From: Bacillus sp. AFS037270
Lineage (GTDB): Bacteria; Bacillota; Bacilli; Bacillales_B; DSM-18226
DNA: 35,329 nt
Assembly (NCBI RefSeq): GCF_002585305.1
Contig: NZ_NUNF01000089.1
Coordinates: 1-35,329 of the forward strand
Direction of reading: 5' to 3'
Below are positions 26,294 through 35,329 of the stretch, one piece after another (position 1 is the first letter of the stretch; each line of letters opens with the position of its first letter). Below the pieces are notes generated by a model. The model was not told where the DNA came from. It searched no databases and saw nothing but the letters and a program-made list of their open reading frames with translations. A program made the translations under genes and the position numbers.

Positions 26294-26330
26294 TAGACCT
26301 AGATATAAAATATCTAGGTCTATTTTTTTT
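26294..26330 (+). terminator. Rho-independent terminator after sspD
   Basis: A perfect 12-bp stem (TAGACCTAGATA with TATCTAGGTCTA, 26294-26305 and 26311-26322) and eight T. It separates the modification genes from the restriction genes. The following 80 bases should hold the sspF promoter, but I see no clear -35/-10 pair in this very AT-rich stretch. Confidence 0.93.
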
Positions 26331-26412
26331 ATATAAAGAATAAGTGTTTTATATGTTAAAATATGGTTAGAATAATAATATACGAGAGTAAAAGGAAAAA
26401 GGGGGCCCAAAC

Positions 26413-28239
26413 GTGACAACATATCAGTCAAGTTGGATAAACTTTCTTAGGCAATATGGTCCAATACCAAGGAATGATAATATGTATGACGAAGCTATCC
26501 AACGTTCTATACAAAAAAAAGGAATGGAACCGATTAAGGTAGAACCTGAATACTTGCCACATTTAATAGAAAATTTTAATTCAGGTTATCCAAAGACTGT
26601 CATCCTTACAGGAACCGCTGGAGATGGGAAAACATTCTATTGTAGAGAAGTCTGGTCTGCACTCGGGGGTTCAAAGGAAGTTTGGGATAATGGGGACACA
26701 ATAAAATCATTGGAATTACCAGAAAAAACAATATTCTTTATTAAGGATCTAAGTGAATTATCAGAAGAAGATAGAAACATTATTAATAATTTGGCCGACT
26801 CAATTAAAAATGGTGGTAATAAAGTATTTCTTGTTGCGGCAAACGATGGGCAACTTATTGAGGCTTGGAAAAAGGCCGATTATACATATGATGTAGCTGA
26901 AGTAACGGGAATAATAGAGGATTTATTAGTTAATGAAAAGGAAGAGCACCCTGATTACAACTTGCAGTTAATAAATTTAAGTAGAACAAACTCCGCCAGG
27001 ACCTTCCAAAAAGTTGTTAAATCTGTAGTTGAGCATCCAGGTTGGAATGAATGTGAAAATTGTTTATACAAAGAAAGTACATGTCCTATTTGGGAGAATA
27101 GGAAGCGCCTGAAAGGAACAGATGATAACAATGTTCTTAAATCTAGATTAACGAACCTACTAGAATTGTGTGAACTAAATGAAGTACATATACCAATAAG
27201 GCATCTTTTGTTATTAGTTTCGAATATGATATTAGGTCATCCTGAGGCGAAAGATAAACTGATGAGCTGTAATCAAATACCCAAAATATTAGAAGATAAT
27301 TCAGCTTCAAAAGCGAGTATCTATAGAAATATATTTGGAGAAAATTTGAATCCGCGTAGACGGGAACAGACCGAAATATTTTCAATTCTCAATCGTTTTG
27401 GTATTGGTACTGAAAGTAATAATCTAATTGATAATATGCTCATTTATGGAAATGACGACCCGGAATTATTTAACTTATACGATAAATATATGCTATCTGA
27501 TACTTATTATGGTGCAGATGAAACATTTAAAGCGCACCAAAAATCATACCTAGAGGGCGATGTAGATAAAGAAGAAAGCCAGGAATTTATAGGTAGATTG
27601 AGATCACAAAGACAAAGATTATTTTTCTCTGTTGACGATAATGATGTAGAAGAAATTAAAATATGGGATCTAACTACCTTCAAGTATGCCGGAGAGTTCC
27701 TAGAGAGTGTTTATCGAAGATTAGGGAATGAAAAAAGGGTTCAGCCCAAAATCCTATCCAGGTTAGTAAAAGGAATAAACAGAATATCAACAGGATTACT
27801 TACTAAGGATACAGATAAGATTTTTCTATCAACTTCAGGAAGTCATTCACAATCCAAAATTAGTAGAGTCTTTGAATCTGAGATATCTGTTAGACCGAGT
27901 AGAGGAGAGAGTGTAGATATTACGCTTGAAAATGGGAAACCGCTGTTATCAGTTAAAATGTCCTTAAGTTCTGAAATAAGACCAGTAAGCCTTAAATTGC
28001 ATTTAGTGAGATATGAGTTTATTTCTAGAGTAGCTGAAGGTGAACTTCCCGGAAGTTTTTCAAGGGAATGTTATGAGGACCTCCTTGCATTTAAAAGTAG
28101 ATTAATAAATCAACTAGAAGCTCGTAGAAAATTAGAAGGCGCTGATGAATATGATTCGGACCGACTTGTATTAGAACTCCTTCGATTAAATAACGAAGGG
28201 ATGCTCTATACCCGTCCAGTGGAGGTTGAATTTGAATGA
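26413..28239 (+). CDS. sspF: SspF/DptF-like ATPase of phosphorothioate-dependent restriction
   Basis: A 608-aa protein. Walker A GTAGDGKT is at 67-74, a possible Walker B strand TIFFIKDLSE at 106-115, a sensor-like VAANDGQL at 141-148, and a Cys cluster C214-x2-C217-x6-C224 that could bind zinc. Length and context fit SspF, the DptF-like first subunit of the SspFGH effector. The GTG start follows GGAAAAAGGGGG. Its stop overlaps the next start (ATGA). The precise biochemical job of this subunit cannot be read from sequence. Confidence 0.72.
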   Translation: MTTYQSSWINFLRQYGPIPRNDNMYDEAIQRSIQKKGMEPIKVEPEYLPHLIENFNSGYPKTVILTGTAGDGKTFYCREVWSALGGSKEVWDNGDTIKSLELPEKTIFFIKDLSELSEEDRNIINNLADSIKNGGNKVFLVAANDGQLIEAWKKADYTYDVAEVTGIIEDLLVNEKEEHPDYNLQLINLSRTNSARTFQKVVKSVVEHPGWNECENCLYKESTCPIWENRKRLKGTDDNNVLKSRLTNLLELCELNEVHIPIRHLLLLVSNMILGHPEAKDKLMSCNQIPKILEDNSASKASIYRNIFGENLNPRRREQTEIFSILNRFGIGTESNNLIDNMLIYGNDDPELFNLYDKYMLSDTYYGADETFKAHQKSYLEGDVDKEESQEFIGRLRSQRQRLFFSVDDNDVEEIKIWDLTTFKYAGEFLESVYRRLGNEKRVQPKILSRLVKGINRISTGLLTKDTDKIFLSTSGSHSQSKISRVFESEISVRPSRGESVDITLENGKPLLSVKMSLSSEIRPVSLKLHLVRYEFISRVAEGELPGSFSRECYEDLLAFKSRLINQLEARRKLEGADEYDSDRLVLELLRLNNEGMLYTRPVEVEFE

Positions 28240-29771
28240 TAGATAGATTACCACGACCTAATGGTTTTGATTCACCGAGAATGTGGGTGGACGAAGCTAT
28301 CTGGGGCCATCGTCTTTATGATGAACAAACACCCTGGCTATGTCTTATGGAATTTTTGAATGTTCTTCAATCTGAATACAACGAAGGTCGGGCATTCCAG
28401 GAAGATAATTATAACACCCTAAAATATATTGCCTACTCCCGTATGTATTTAAGAAATATTTTATTTAATAATCCTCAAATGCAGATAATTGAGAAGGAAT
28501 ACGAAAATGATAATAGTGCACAATGGAAAAAGTGGATTGAAGAAATGAACGATAAAAAGGGTGGATTGGGTTCAGCAGACTTTTCCTATTTAAAAGATAG
28601 CTTTCCTAATTTTCAAGACTTTGTAGATATAATTAAATTTCTACAAACAACAACAATCGAAGGAGAAAATAATAAGAGGTGGAGTTCTCAGTTTATTTTT
28701 CCCTATGGCCCAGATTGTTTATATGAAGATGTCCGAGTAACAGGGTCAAGTACTAGTAATGATAGAAGATTTTTTGGACGAACAGGTGAGTTGCTTTATT
28801 TAATGCTCTCAAGAAGTTCTAACAAAAATGAAATCCTAAGGCACTTAGGAGAAAAAATACTCGATGGGAAATCACCACTTAATAGACTTGTTGCAAAACT
28901 TCAACCAAGTGTTGAACGGTTTGGTGGACAACCGCGAGATGGTGGATATCTACCAATTGCAAGTTTACCGGAATATGACTTGTTATCAGAAGATTGGCTT
29001 AATCTTTTTAAATGTAATATGCCAAACTATGATGTTTTTCCTCATTTGGTAAATATCACTGGATTGCATTTATTAATTTATTTTTTAAATCGTTCTAAAG
29101 AGGTATTAGTTAACAATAAAAAAACATCTTTCGTTTTAGAAATTATTGCACCACAAAAAACAATAATACGGGATTTAGCTGCTAATTCATACTCAGAAAA
29201 CAATAACCTATCCAAACAAGCAATTGAAGAGTATATATTTGGAATCAAGAACACCGATGCTTGGAGACAAGTGGAATTATCTGATGAACCATTTGAAGCT
29301 GCAAAAGGGTTAATCGAAAATGTTTTCTATTGGAAAGATGTAGAAAGTGCATCAGCAACAACCCCAGAAGGCTTATTAGAAGAGCTCTCAAAAAAAGTTG
29401 CAATAAGACATAAACAACATGTTCAAAATTTCCATAGAGTGTGGGGAAAAGAAATTGGTTTAGTTTCAAAAAGAAGTAGTAGAAGATTAAGGTATGCCCC
29501 TACGGATACTTTATTGAAGGCACTAGTTTTAAGTAATGTTAGCTCCAAAATGGAGTTTCAAGAATTTCTAGATTGTCTATTTAAGAAATATGGTTTTGTA
29601 ATTGGTGACCGTCAAGCTAAGTCTTTGTGGGAAGAGGGGGATGCAGATCAAGAGGCATTTTCTGAAAACGCAATTAGACTTGAACAGAGACTATCAAGCA
29701 TGGGACTTTTGAAAAGGTTATCGGATGCTTGCGCCTATGTTGAAAATCCATATGTTAGAGGAGTAAATTAA
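28236..29771 (+). CDS. sspG: SspG/DptG-like protein of phosphorothioate-dependent restriction
   Basis: A 511-aa soluble protein without an evident catalytic motif. The N-terminus contains DSPRMWVDEAIWGHRLYDEQ, and the C-terminal third has a basic, winged-helix-like stretch (RSSRRLRYAPTDTLLKALVL near 408-427) suited to DNA or partner binding. It is coupled to sspF by an ATGA overlap and to sspH by direct abutment, the middle position of DptG/SspG. I name it from context and size; the sequence alone would leave it hypothetical. Confidence 0.68.
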   Translation: MIDRLPRPNGFDSPRMWVDEAIWGHRLYDEQTPWLCLMEFLNVLQSEYNEGRAFQEDNYNTLKYIAYSRMYLRNILFNNPQMQIIEKEYENDNSAQWKKWIEEMNDKKGGLGSADFSYLKDSFPNFQDFVDIIKFLQTTTIEGENNKRWSSQFIFPYGPDCLYEDVRVTGSSTSNDRRFFGRTGELLYLMLSRSSNKNEILRHLGEKILDGKSPLNRLVAKLQPSVERFGGQPRDGGYLPIASLPEYDLLSEDWLNLFKCNMPNYDVFPHLVNITGLHLLIYFLNRSKEVLVNNKKTSFVLEIIAPQKTIIRDLAANSYSENNNLSKQAIEEYIFGIKNTDAWRQVELSDEPFEAAKGLIENVFYWKDVESASATTPEGLLEELSKKVAIRHKQHVQNFHRVWGKEIGLVSKRSSRRLRYAPTDTLLKALVLSNVSSKMEFQEFLDCLFKKYGFVIGDRQAKSLWEEGDADQEAFSENAIRLEQRLSSMGLLKRLSDACAYVENPYVRGVN

Positions 29772-32700
29772 ATGAATGAGTTAGATTTAATCGGTAAAGT
29801 AGCAACTGAATACCTCAGGTCTAACTTCAGGACAGATTTTGAATCTGAGGGTTTAGCCCGTTTTCTTTTAGATAGATTAACGGGAAGACAAGTTGCTCGA
29901 ATTTGTAAAGAAATATTAGATGATGCAGAGTTAAGCTCCTATATTGAGATTAAAGTTCCAAGTAAACTAGTAGAGGAGTATCAATTACCACCAGATATTA
30001 TTACTGAAGAAAAAACAACTTATTGGAGAAATGCTCCAATAGATAAGCCAGCAATCATTTTGGCAAACACTAACGATGACCAAGGACAATCATTAAGAGA
30101 TATTACAACTATTGGTGCCAAGGACTTAAAAAGTAATCCAGATATTTGGGTTAACGTTGCAAGTTCGGGATTAGCTCTTACAGACGAACAGAAAAAAATA
30201 TGGAAACAGGCGATAAATGGCTTACAGTCAATTAGTGAATATAGCTTAGAGCGTTTTAGTCAGTATGTTGTTGAAGTTAGAGGCAAGATTATTCGTGACA
30301 GTGTACCAATAATAACAGCATTAGGATGGGCTTTACCATCTTTAAGACTTCCACGGGATTCAGCATTTTTTGAAGCCATTCCGGATAAATTCTTAGGTCA
30401 CAAAAAAAGATGGGCAGATCTTTATCAATCTGCAATAACAAAACGAGCATGCTACTTAGTTAAACAATATCCCAACAGAGAAGTAATTGATAATGATGAC
30501 TTGCAATCTTCTTATAAAAAGGTTGAGGATGACATTCCTGATCATGCCAAGGAATCTATTGAAAAATTTATTCAGGCAAAATCAGGTTGGACTCAGGAAG
30601 CAGCTGAACTGGCAAATTATGAGTGGGAGCTTGACAATATTTATGTTTTTTTCTCTGGAATAAAAGCCAAAAAAGTAGATTTAGGTACCCAAACGCTAGA
30701 TCATTTAGTAGATGAACACTCCGATACCCTTACACAAGATGATATCGATTACTTAGAAACTCTATCAAAGAGGACAAGTTCTGAACCTAATGAGGAGGAT
30801 ATGGAGTTTTTCGAAAGTCACCGTCAAGAACTGGATGCTAACCGTTCCTTAAAATCAAAGTGGGATAGATTTGTATATGGTAAACCAATAGAATCAGATG
30901 ATTTTATTGCTGGCTTATTGGAAGCTATAGAACGGCTTTTTTCACAAAGTGGAAGTATTGCAGGTAAAAAAACATTAAGGATTAAAACACATAAAAAAAG
31001 TAGTAAAAGTTCATGGCTTGAATTGAACACCGACATTGGCCTATTTTTTTGTACAAGATATAGAGGTTTAGATAGATTAACGCAACCAAATATGAATTGG
31101 GACGTACACTGGCTATTCAATTATGATGAGCTTATAGAAGATGCCAAGAGTAAACCCAAATATAAAGAAAATAACTCGGTATCACAGAATGCTACTCAGA
31201 TAAAATTTTATGTTGAGTTAGAATATGAGGATGAAGTCCATCCCTCACATCAAGTTCAATTAATTTGGAAAGGCGACCCAAATAAAATCGGCGCAGAACT
31301 ACATAAGGATTTGTCGAGACTAAGGAAACATCCATTTCCTCTTTCCAAAGTACCTAAGAACCCAATAAGTAAAAAAGGTAAATTACAAGGAGTCTCTTTA
31401 AATGATGTCGGTACATTACAAGCCGTGTATGGACAAAATAGAGGGTCTCTTATAGCAAAATATAATTCAAATAACGATATAAGCAAACTTTTTGATAAGA
31501 ATCTTAAAACAGCCTTTGAAGAAGGTCGCTTATCAGAAACTGCATATACACAAGTTAAATTCGCTTGGGAACAATTCTCACAAAAGTATAAGCAGTCGAT
31601 AAATGATTTTATAGAAGAAGGGCTTTCAGCAGAATCATTAATATTACAGTGCAATGCATATGATAAACTTCTTCAGTCATTACAACTACATGCTACAAGT
31701 GATATAAATAGGGTTGAATTATGGCAACCCATACTTAACTTAGGTAATGTTCATATTAATGGGAATCAACCAATGTCAATTATTGCTCCTTGGCACCCAA
31801 TGCGTTTAGCTTCATTAGCAATTAAGGCAATTCAGTTTAAGAATTTAATTAAAACGATTCTTGATTCCGAAGAAGTTGATTTTGGTGACTCGAAACTTTT
31901 CTTTTCAGATTTAAGGCATGACTTCACCCAGCCATATTATCCTGAAGTCACATATAGTTTTAGAGGTAAAGAGCCAGAACTTTTGTCAATATCGGATTCA
32001 GTTAATGAGTATAGCCTAATGGAGATACCTGTTAGGAAATTTAATAATCTACAAACTAATGAAGATCCAAAAGAGGCAAGTTCAAAAGTATATAACCTAG
32101 TTCAAAAATATGTTGAGCTGCAGCCACATGAAAGTACTAATCTAGGTGTGGTTCTCTATAATTGCGATTCTACAAGATTACCTAAAGCAATTGTGGATTC
32201 TTTATCAACTCTTCGAGACCAAAATGACGATATTCGTTGCCAAGTTGTATTACGTCATCGTAACTTAGAGAAACTTAGTGAACTATACATGAAGATGGTT
32301 GAAAGCACAGATGAAGATGCTGATACTTTTGTTGCTAGTGAGATATCACGTGATTTTATGGCTAGGCTTAGAATTGGTGTAATGGCAGATACAGCTCCAG
32401 TAGATGGTTTAAATGAAGAGAAGCCTTCAGATATTGTGTTTTTACAAGAAGTCATATCTCGTGAAGCGAAATTTGTTTGGTCTCCTGTAAAGAAGAGTGC
32501 AATACCGGATCTATTAACACATTATCCTCCAAGATGGTCAAGAAGAAGACCTTCTGTAAAGGATGAATTAAAGTCCACAGCTTATTTAGTTTGTCCTAGC
32601 CAACCTTCAGTAGGATGGTCTTATTTAAAAGCAATCCAAGCTGTGTGTGACGTTAATGAATATGATCAGGCTAATTACTACTTACCATCAAGACAGATAT

Positions 32701-35060
32701 CATTTCAAAATGACGAAACAAGAAGCATTTTTGACGAAGCCCATAAAATTGGAGAATGGGTTGCTAATTATGATGAATTGCTTGATCAAAGGTTATTAAG
32801 AAATCAGGGTGTTAATGTTATAAAATATCAGCATAGTCAATCAAATGGTCCCAACTTAGTAGTATCAACAAAATCAAAACTGAATCTATTGCAAATTTTA
32901 GTTAAAAGAAGGTTGAGCTCTTTAAATCTTGGCCTATCGGAATCTGAACTTGTAAAACTTGCAGAAACATTTATTAATGAAGCTAATATGTTATCTGGAG
33001 ATATTGTTTTAAGAGCAGCCAAACGTGGGAAGTTCGCTAGTGAACTTCTTGGAGTGGTACTGAGTAAAGCATTAGTTAAATCTGAGCTTGGACAGTCAGA
33101 ATCAATCGGTTGGTTCTTCCTAGATGATTACGCTTCTTGGTTAGGTAAGAAAGAAGAGCAAATTGCAGATATATTAGCCTTATGTCCTAAAGAAGAAAAT
33201 GGTAATTTCTATCTTCAAGTGATAATTACTGAATGCAAGTATATTGATATTAAAGGATTAGCAAATTCCAAAAAAATATCTCGAAAACAATTAAAAGATA
33301 CTGTATTGAGAATTAATAATGCCCTCTTTGGTAGCCCTACGAGATTAGACAAGGATCTCTGGCTTGCAAGAATAAGTGATTTGCTAGTTGAAGGTGTAGA
33401 ATTTACTAAAGAATCTTCCCTGTCATTAGAGGAATGGAGGGAAGGGATTAGAAATGGAGATATACCAATTGATTTAAAAGGTTATTCCCATGTATTTGTG
33501 TCGAGTTCATCCGATGATAGTAATTTAGATTGTGAACAAATACAGATAACTGAGTTAGAAGGGTGTTATCAAGAGGTATACAATAGAGAAAAAGTTAGAG
33601 AGCTTGTATTAGGAATTAATAAAAATGAGCAGTTAACACCTATCCGAAATGGAATTGGGGATGAAAGACCATGGGAAACTGTACTTGCAGAATTGCCACC
33701 TGAGGGTAATTCAGAAGAAGCAGAGGATGAAAATGAAAGTGGGTCTTTTCAGAGCCAAACTGAGCAAAATCAACAAAATACACGTTCAGACGATATGAAT
33801 AATAATGAGCAAAATCAGTCTTCTACAGGAACAGAAGAAGAAAGTGATAATGATGAATCTGTTGAAGTTGGGCCATCAGAATTTTGGGGAGGATCCAACT
33901 TGGAAGAATGGATAGATACGAGTGTTTCACAAAGGGTGGAAAATGGTTCTGAGGAATGGTTAAACGAAGTAGAACGCAAATTAAAAACTGCTTTAATGTC
34001 ATATAACTTACAGGCAAAAGTATTGGGTTCACGATTAACACCTAACTCAGGAATTATAAGACTAAAAGGTTCTGATAATCTCAAAATTGAGGACATTGAG
34101 AGGAAGAAGTCACAGTTATTAACCACTCATGCCCTACAAGTATTAAATGTGGTAGGAAGACCTGGTGAAATAGTTGTATTTGTCGCAAGACCAGAGCGTG
34201 AAGTTATTTATTTGCGAGATCTTTGGAAGAGACGTAAAGTGGAACAAATCATGCCTGGTATGAATATGAACTTCCTTATAGGTGTTAAGGAAGTGGATGG
34301 GGAATTACTTTATTTGAACCTTGGTGGAGCGTTTGAAGGCTTACAACAACACGCACCTCATACTCTTATAGCAGGTGCTACTGGAAGTGGTAAGTCTATA
34401 TTGCTACAAAACCTTATTCTTGATATTTGTGCTACAAATTCAAAAGAAATGGCTCAGGTTTATTTAATAGATCCAAAATTTGGTGTTGATTACCAAAGCT
34501 TAGAGGACTTACCACACTTAACAGAGGGCATAATTATTGAACAAGATAAAGCTGCTACAGTCTTAGAATCATTAGTTACTGAGATGGAAAGTCGTTATCT
34601 GACATTTAGAGAAAATAAAGTTCCAAATATTAAGGAATATAATAAGAAAGCCCCTAAAGGTCAGAAAATGCCTTTAATATTTTTGATACATGATGAATTT
34701 GCTGATTGGATGCTAGTAGATGAATATAAAAATACTGTTTCTTCATCTGTTCAGAGATTAGGTGTAAAAGCAAGGGCAGCTGGAATTCACCTCATATTTG
34801 CTGCACAAAGGCCTGATAAAGACGCATTACCAGTCCAGCTAAGAGATAATTTAGGTAACAGATTAATTCTTAAAGTAGAAAGTTCAGGCACTTCTGAAAT
34901 TGCTTTAGGAGAAAAGGGTGCGGAAAGATTATTAGATAAGGGTCATTTAGCAGCAAGGCTTTCAGGGGAATCTAATTTAATTTTTGCTCAGGTCCCATTC
35001 TTATCAAGTGAAGATTCTTTCGGTGTTGTGAATGCAATTAAAAAAGGAACGGATAACTAA
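29772..35060 (+). CDS. sspH: SspH/DptH-like HerA/FtsK-type ATPase
   Basis: A very large (1762 aa) effector subunit. The first 1300 residues have no fold I recognise. An acidic, Gln/Asn-rich linker covers about 1312-1365. The C-terminal motor domain resembles HerA/FtsK translocases: Walker A GATGSGKS at 1535-1542, Walker B ending D1641-E1642 (LIFLIHDEFADW), then FAAQRPDKDALPVQLRDNLG. Length and architecture match DptH/SspH. SspFGH is reported to damage DNA that lacks phosphorothioate. The start follows AGAGGAG and abuts the sspG stop. Confidence 0.78.
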   Translation: MNELDLIGKVATEYLRSNFRTDFESEGLARFLLDRLTGRQVARICKEILDDAELSSYIEIKVPSKLVEEYQLPPDIITEEKTTYWRNAPIDKPAIILANTNDDQGQSLRDITTIGAKDLKSNPDIWVNVASSGLALTDEQKKIWKQAINGLQSISEYSLERFSQYVVEVRGKIIRDSVPIITALGWALPSLRLPRDSAFFEAIPDKFLGHKKRWADLYQSAITKRACYLVKQYPNREVIDNDDLQSSYKKVEDDIPDHAKESIEKFIQAKSGWTQEAAELANYEWELDNIYVFFSGIKAKKVDLGTQTLDHLVDEHSDTLTQDDIDYLETLSKRTSSEPNEEDMEFFESHRQELDANRSLKSKWDRFVYGKPIESDDFIAGLLEAIERLFSQSGSIAGKKTLRIKTHKKSSKSSWLELNTDIGLFFCTRYRGLDRLTQPNMNWDVHWLFNYDELIEDAKSKPKYKENNSVSQNATQIKFYVELEYEDEVHPSHQVQLIWKGDPNKIGAELHKDLSRLRKHPFPLSKVPKNPISKKGKLQGVSLNDVGTLQAVYGQNRGSLIAKYNSNNDISKLFDKNLKTAFEEGRLSETAYTQVKFAWEQFSQKYKQSINDFIEEGLSAESLILQCNAYDKLLQSLQLHATSDINRVELWQPILNLGNVHINGNQPMSIIAPWHPMRLASLAIKAIQFKNLIKTILDSEEVDFGDSKLFFSDLRHDFTQPYYPEVTYSFRGKEPELLSISDSVNEYSLMEIPVRKFNNLQTNEDPKEASSKVYNLVQKYVELQPHESTNLGVVLYNCDSTRLPKAIVDSLSTLRDQNDDIRCQVVLRHRNLEKLSELYMKMVESTDEDADTFVASEISRDFMARLRIGVMADTAPVDGLNEEKPSDIVFLQEVISREAKFVWSPVKKSAIPDLLTHYPPRWSRRRPSVKDELKSTAYLVCPSQPSVGWSYLKAIQAVCDVNEYDQANYYLPSRQISFQNDETRSIFDEAHKIGEWVANYDELLDQRLLRNQGVNVIKYQHSQSNGPNLVVSTKSKLNLLQILVKRRLSSLNLGLSESELVKLAETFINEANMLSGDIVLRAAKRGKFASELLGVVLSKALVKSELGQSESIGWFFLDDYASWLGKKEEQIADILALCPKEENGNFYLQVIITECKYIDIKGLANSKKISRKQLKDTVLRINNALFGSPTRLDKDLWLARISDLLVEGVEFTKESSLSLEEWREGIRNGDIPIDLKGYSHVFVSSSSDDSNLDCEQIQITELEGCYQEVYNREKVRELVLGINKNEQLTPIRNGIGDERPWETVLAELPPEGNSEEAEDENESGSFQSQTEQNQQNTRSDDMNNNEQNQSSTGTEEESDNDESVEVGPSEFWGGSNLEEWIDTSVSQRVENGSEEWLNEVERKLKTALMSYNLQAKVLGSRLTPNSGIIRLKGSDNLKIEDIERKKSQLLTTHALQVLNVVGRPGEIVVFVARPEREVIYLRDLWKRRKVEQIMPGMNMNFLIGVKEVDGELLYLNLGGAFEGLQQHAPHTLIAGATGSGKSILLQNLILDICATNSKEMAQVYLIDPKFGVDYQSLEDLPHLTEGIIIEQDKAATVLESLVTEMESRYLTFRENKVPNIKEYNKKAPKGQKMPLIFLIHDEFADWMLVDEYKNTVSSSVQRLGVKARAAGIHLIFAAQRPDKDALPVQLRDNLGNRLILKVESSGTSEIALGEKGAERLLDKGHLAARLSGESNLIFAQVPFLSSEDSFGVVNAIKKGTDN

Positions 35061-35079
35061 AAAATTCTAACCATTTTAC

Positions 35080-35117
35080 AATAAGAAGCCACTAAATAAT
35101 ATAGTGGCTTCTTATTT
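35080..35117. terminator. Terminator after sspH
   Basis: A 15-bp stem (35080-35094 with 35102-35116) containing AGAAGCCACTA and its complement, with a 7-nt loop. T and A on the outer sides are few, so termination may be modest or bidirectional. Confidence 0.7.
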
Positions 35118-35148
35118 AATATGGTAAAAATGATAATTGGGGTGAGTT

Positions 35149-35329
35149 ATGGAAGCATATCCTTCATATGCTACAGTTAAAAACGCCAGTATAAAGAAGG
35201 TAATCAATAATATTACGTTACGTGATTGGCTAGAGATTGAAATAAATAAAAACGCATCTAGAATACTATTATATGTATTAATGAATCCTAGTAAAGCAAA
35301 TAAAGTTCGTTGTGTCAACAACGGTTTAT
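35149..35329 (+). CDS. DUF1643 protein, cut by the window end
   Basis: The first 60 codons start at ATG 35149 behind GGGGTGAG. The segment RILLYVLMNPSKANKVRCVN resembles the conserved MLNPSTA region of DUF1643 proteins, which are common in prophages and islands and have no known function. It probably still belongs to the element's cargo, as no core gene or att site is seen before it. Confidence 0.6.
   Translation, partial: MEAYPSYATVKNASIKKVINNITLRDWLEIEINKNASRILLYVLMNPSKANKVRCVNNGL

Noticed and set aside
21109..35060. Reading the cluster as a Dnd (DndABCDE-DptFGH) system
   Set aside because: There is no DndB, DndD or DndE. The DUF4007 protein and the 1138-aa ATPase fit SspB and SspC, so SspBCD is the better match although the effector trio is DptFGH-like.

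Overview
The window is low-GC Firmicute DNA, almost certainly Bacillaceae. Gene order and protein sequences match the Bacillus subtilis tsaE-tsaB-rimI-tsaD-ydiF-moaC-rex ... ydiK-ydiL-groES-groEL neighbourhood, with yhbD-bactofilin genes and a drug-efflux gene sitting where B. subtilis has tatAy-tatCy. Strong AGGAGG-type ribosome sites, TTG/GTG starts, a CIRCE operator and TTATCCACA-type DnaA boxes agree with this.

Region 1 (1-13.8 kb) is core chromosome. It holds the 3' part of a tRNA-Asp; the tRNA t6A-modification genes tsaE, tsaB and tsaD with rimI; a cluster of DnaA boxes downstream of tsaD; the ABC-F gene ydiF on the minus strand; moaC-rex with a Rex-like operator upstream; yhbD plus two bactofilins and a DHA2 transporter; ydiL-ydiK on the minus strand; and groES-groEL under CIRCE control.

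Region 2 (13.9-20.7 kb) is the left end of an integrative element inserted just after groEL. A tyrosine integrase and a zinc-finger-tailed protein are transcribed leftward. A small HTH protein, an excisionase-like protein, a primase-polymerase, a DUF3987 replication protein and three small island proteins are transcribed rightward. The layout resembles a phage satellite or other self-replicating island. Three iteron-like copies of TGTGGGTAATGTGGGTA lie in the 3' end of the replication gene. No conjugation or virion genes are seen.

Region 3 (20.7-35.1 kb) is clearly AT-rich cargo. After a LexA-type SOS box and a frameshifted small ORF come two transcription units. The first is a DUF4007 protein, a large P-loop ATPase and a PAPS-reductase-like ATP pyrophosphatase, matching SspB-SspC-SspD, the single-strand DNA phosphorothioation module. 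A strong terminator separates it from an AAA-like ATPase, a 511-aa protein and a 1762-aa HerA/FtsK-like ATPase, matching SspF-SspG-SspH (DptFGH-like), the restriction module. This is an SspBCD-SspFGH defence cassette. The cysteine desulfurase SspA and the alternative effector SspE are not in the window. The window ends inside a DUF1643 gene, so the right end of the element is not seen.

How it fits together: the island brings its own integration and replication functions and carries a backbone sulfur-modification defence. SspBCD would mark host DNA with phosphorothioate, using sulfur probably mobilised by a host cysteine desulfurase, and SspFGH would damage unmarked incoming DNA. The class of system is already described. 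What is less ordinary is its carriage on a satellite-like element at the groEL locus, next to an SOS box, with unexplained inverted repeats at the sspB promoter.
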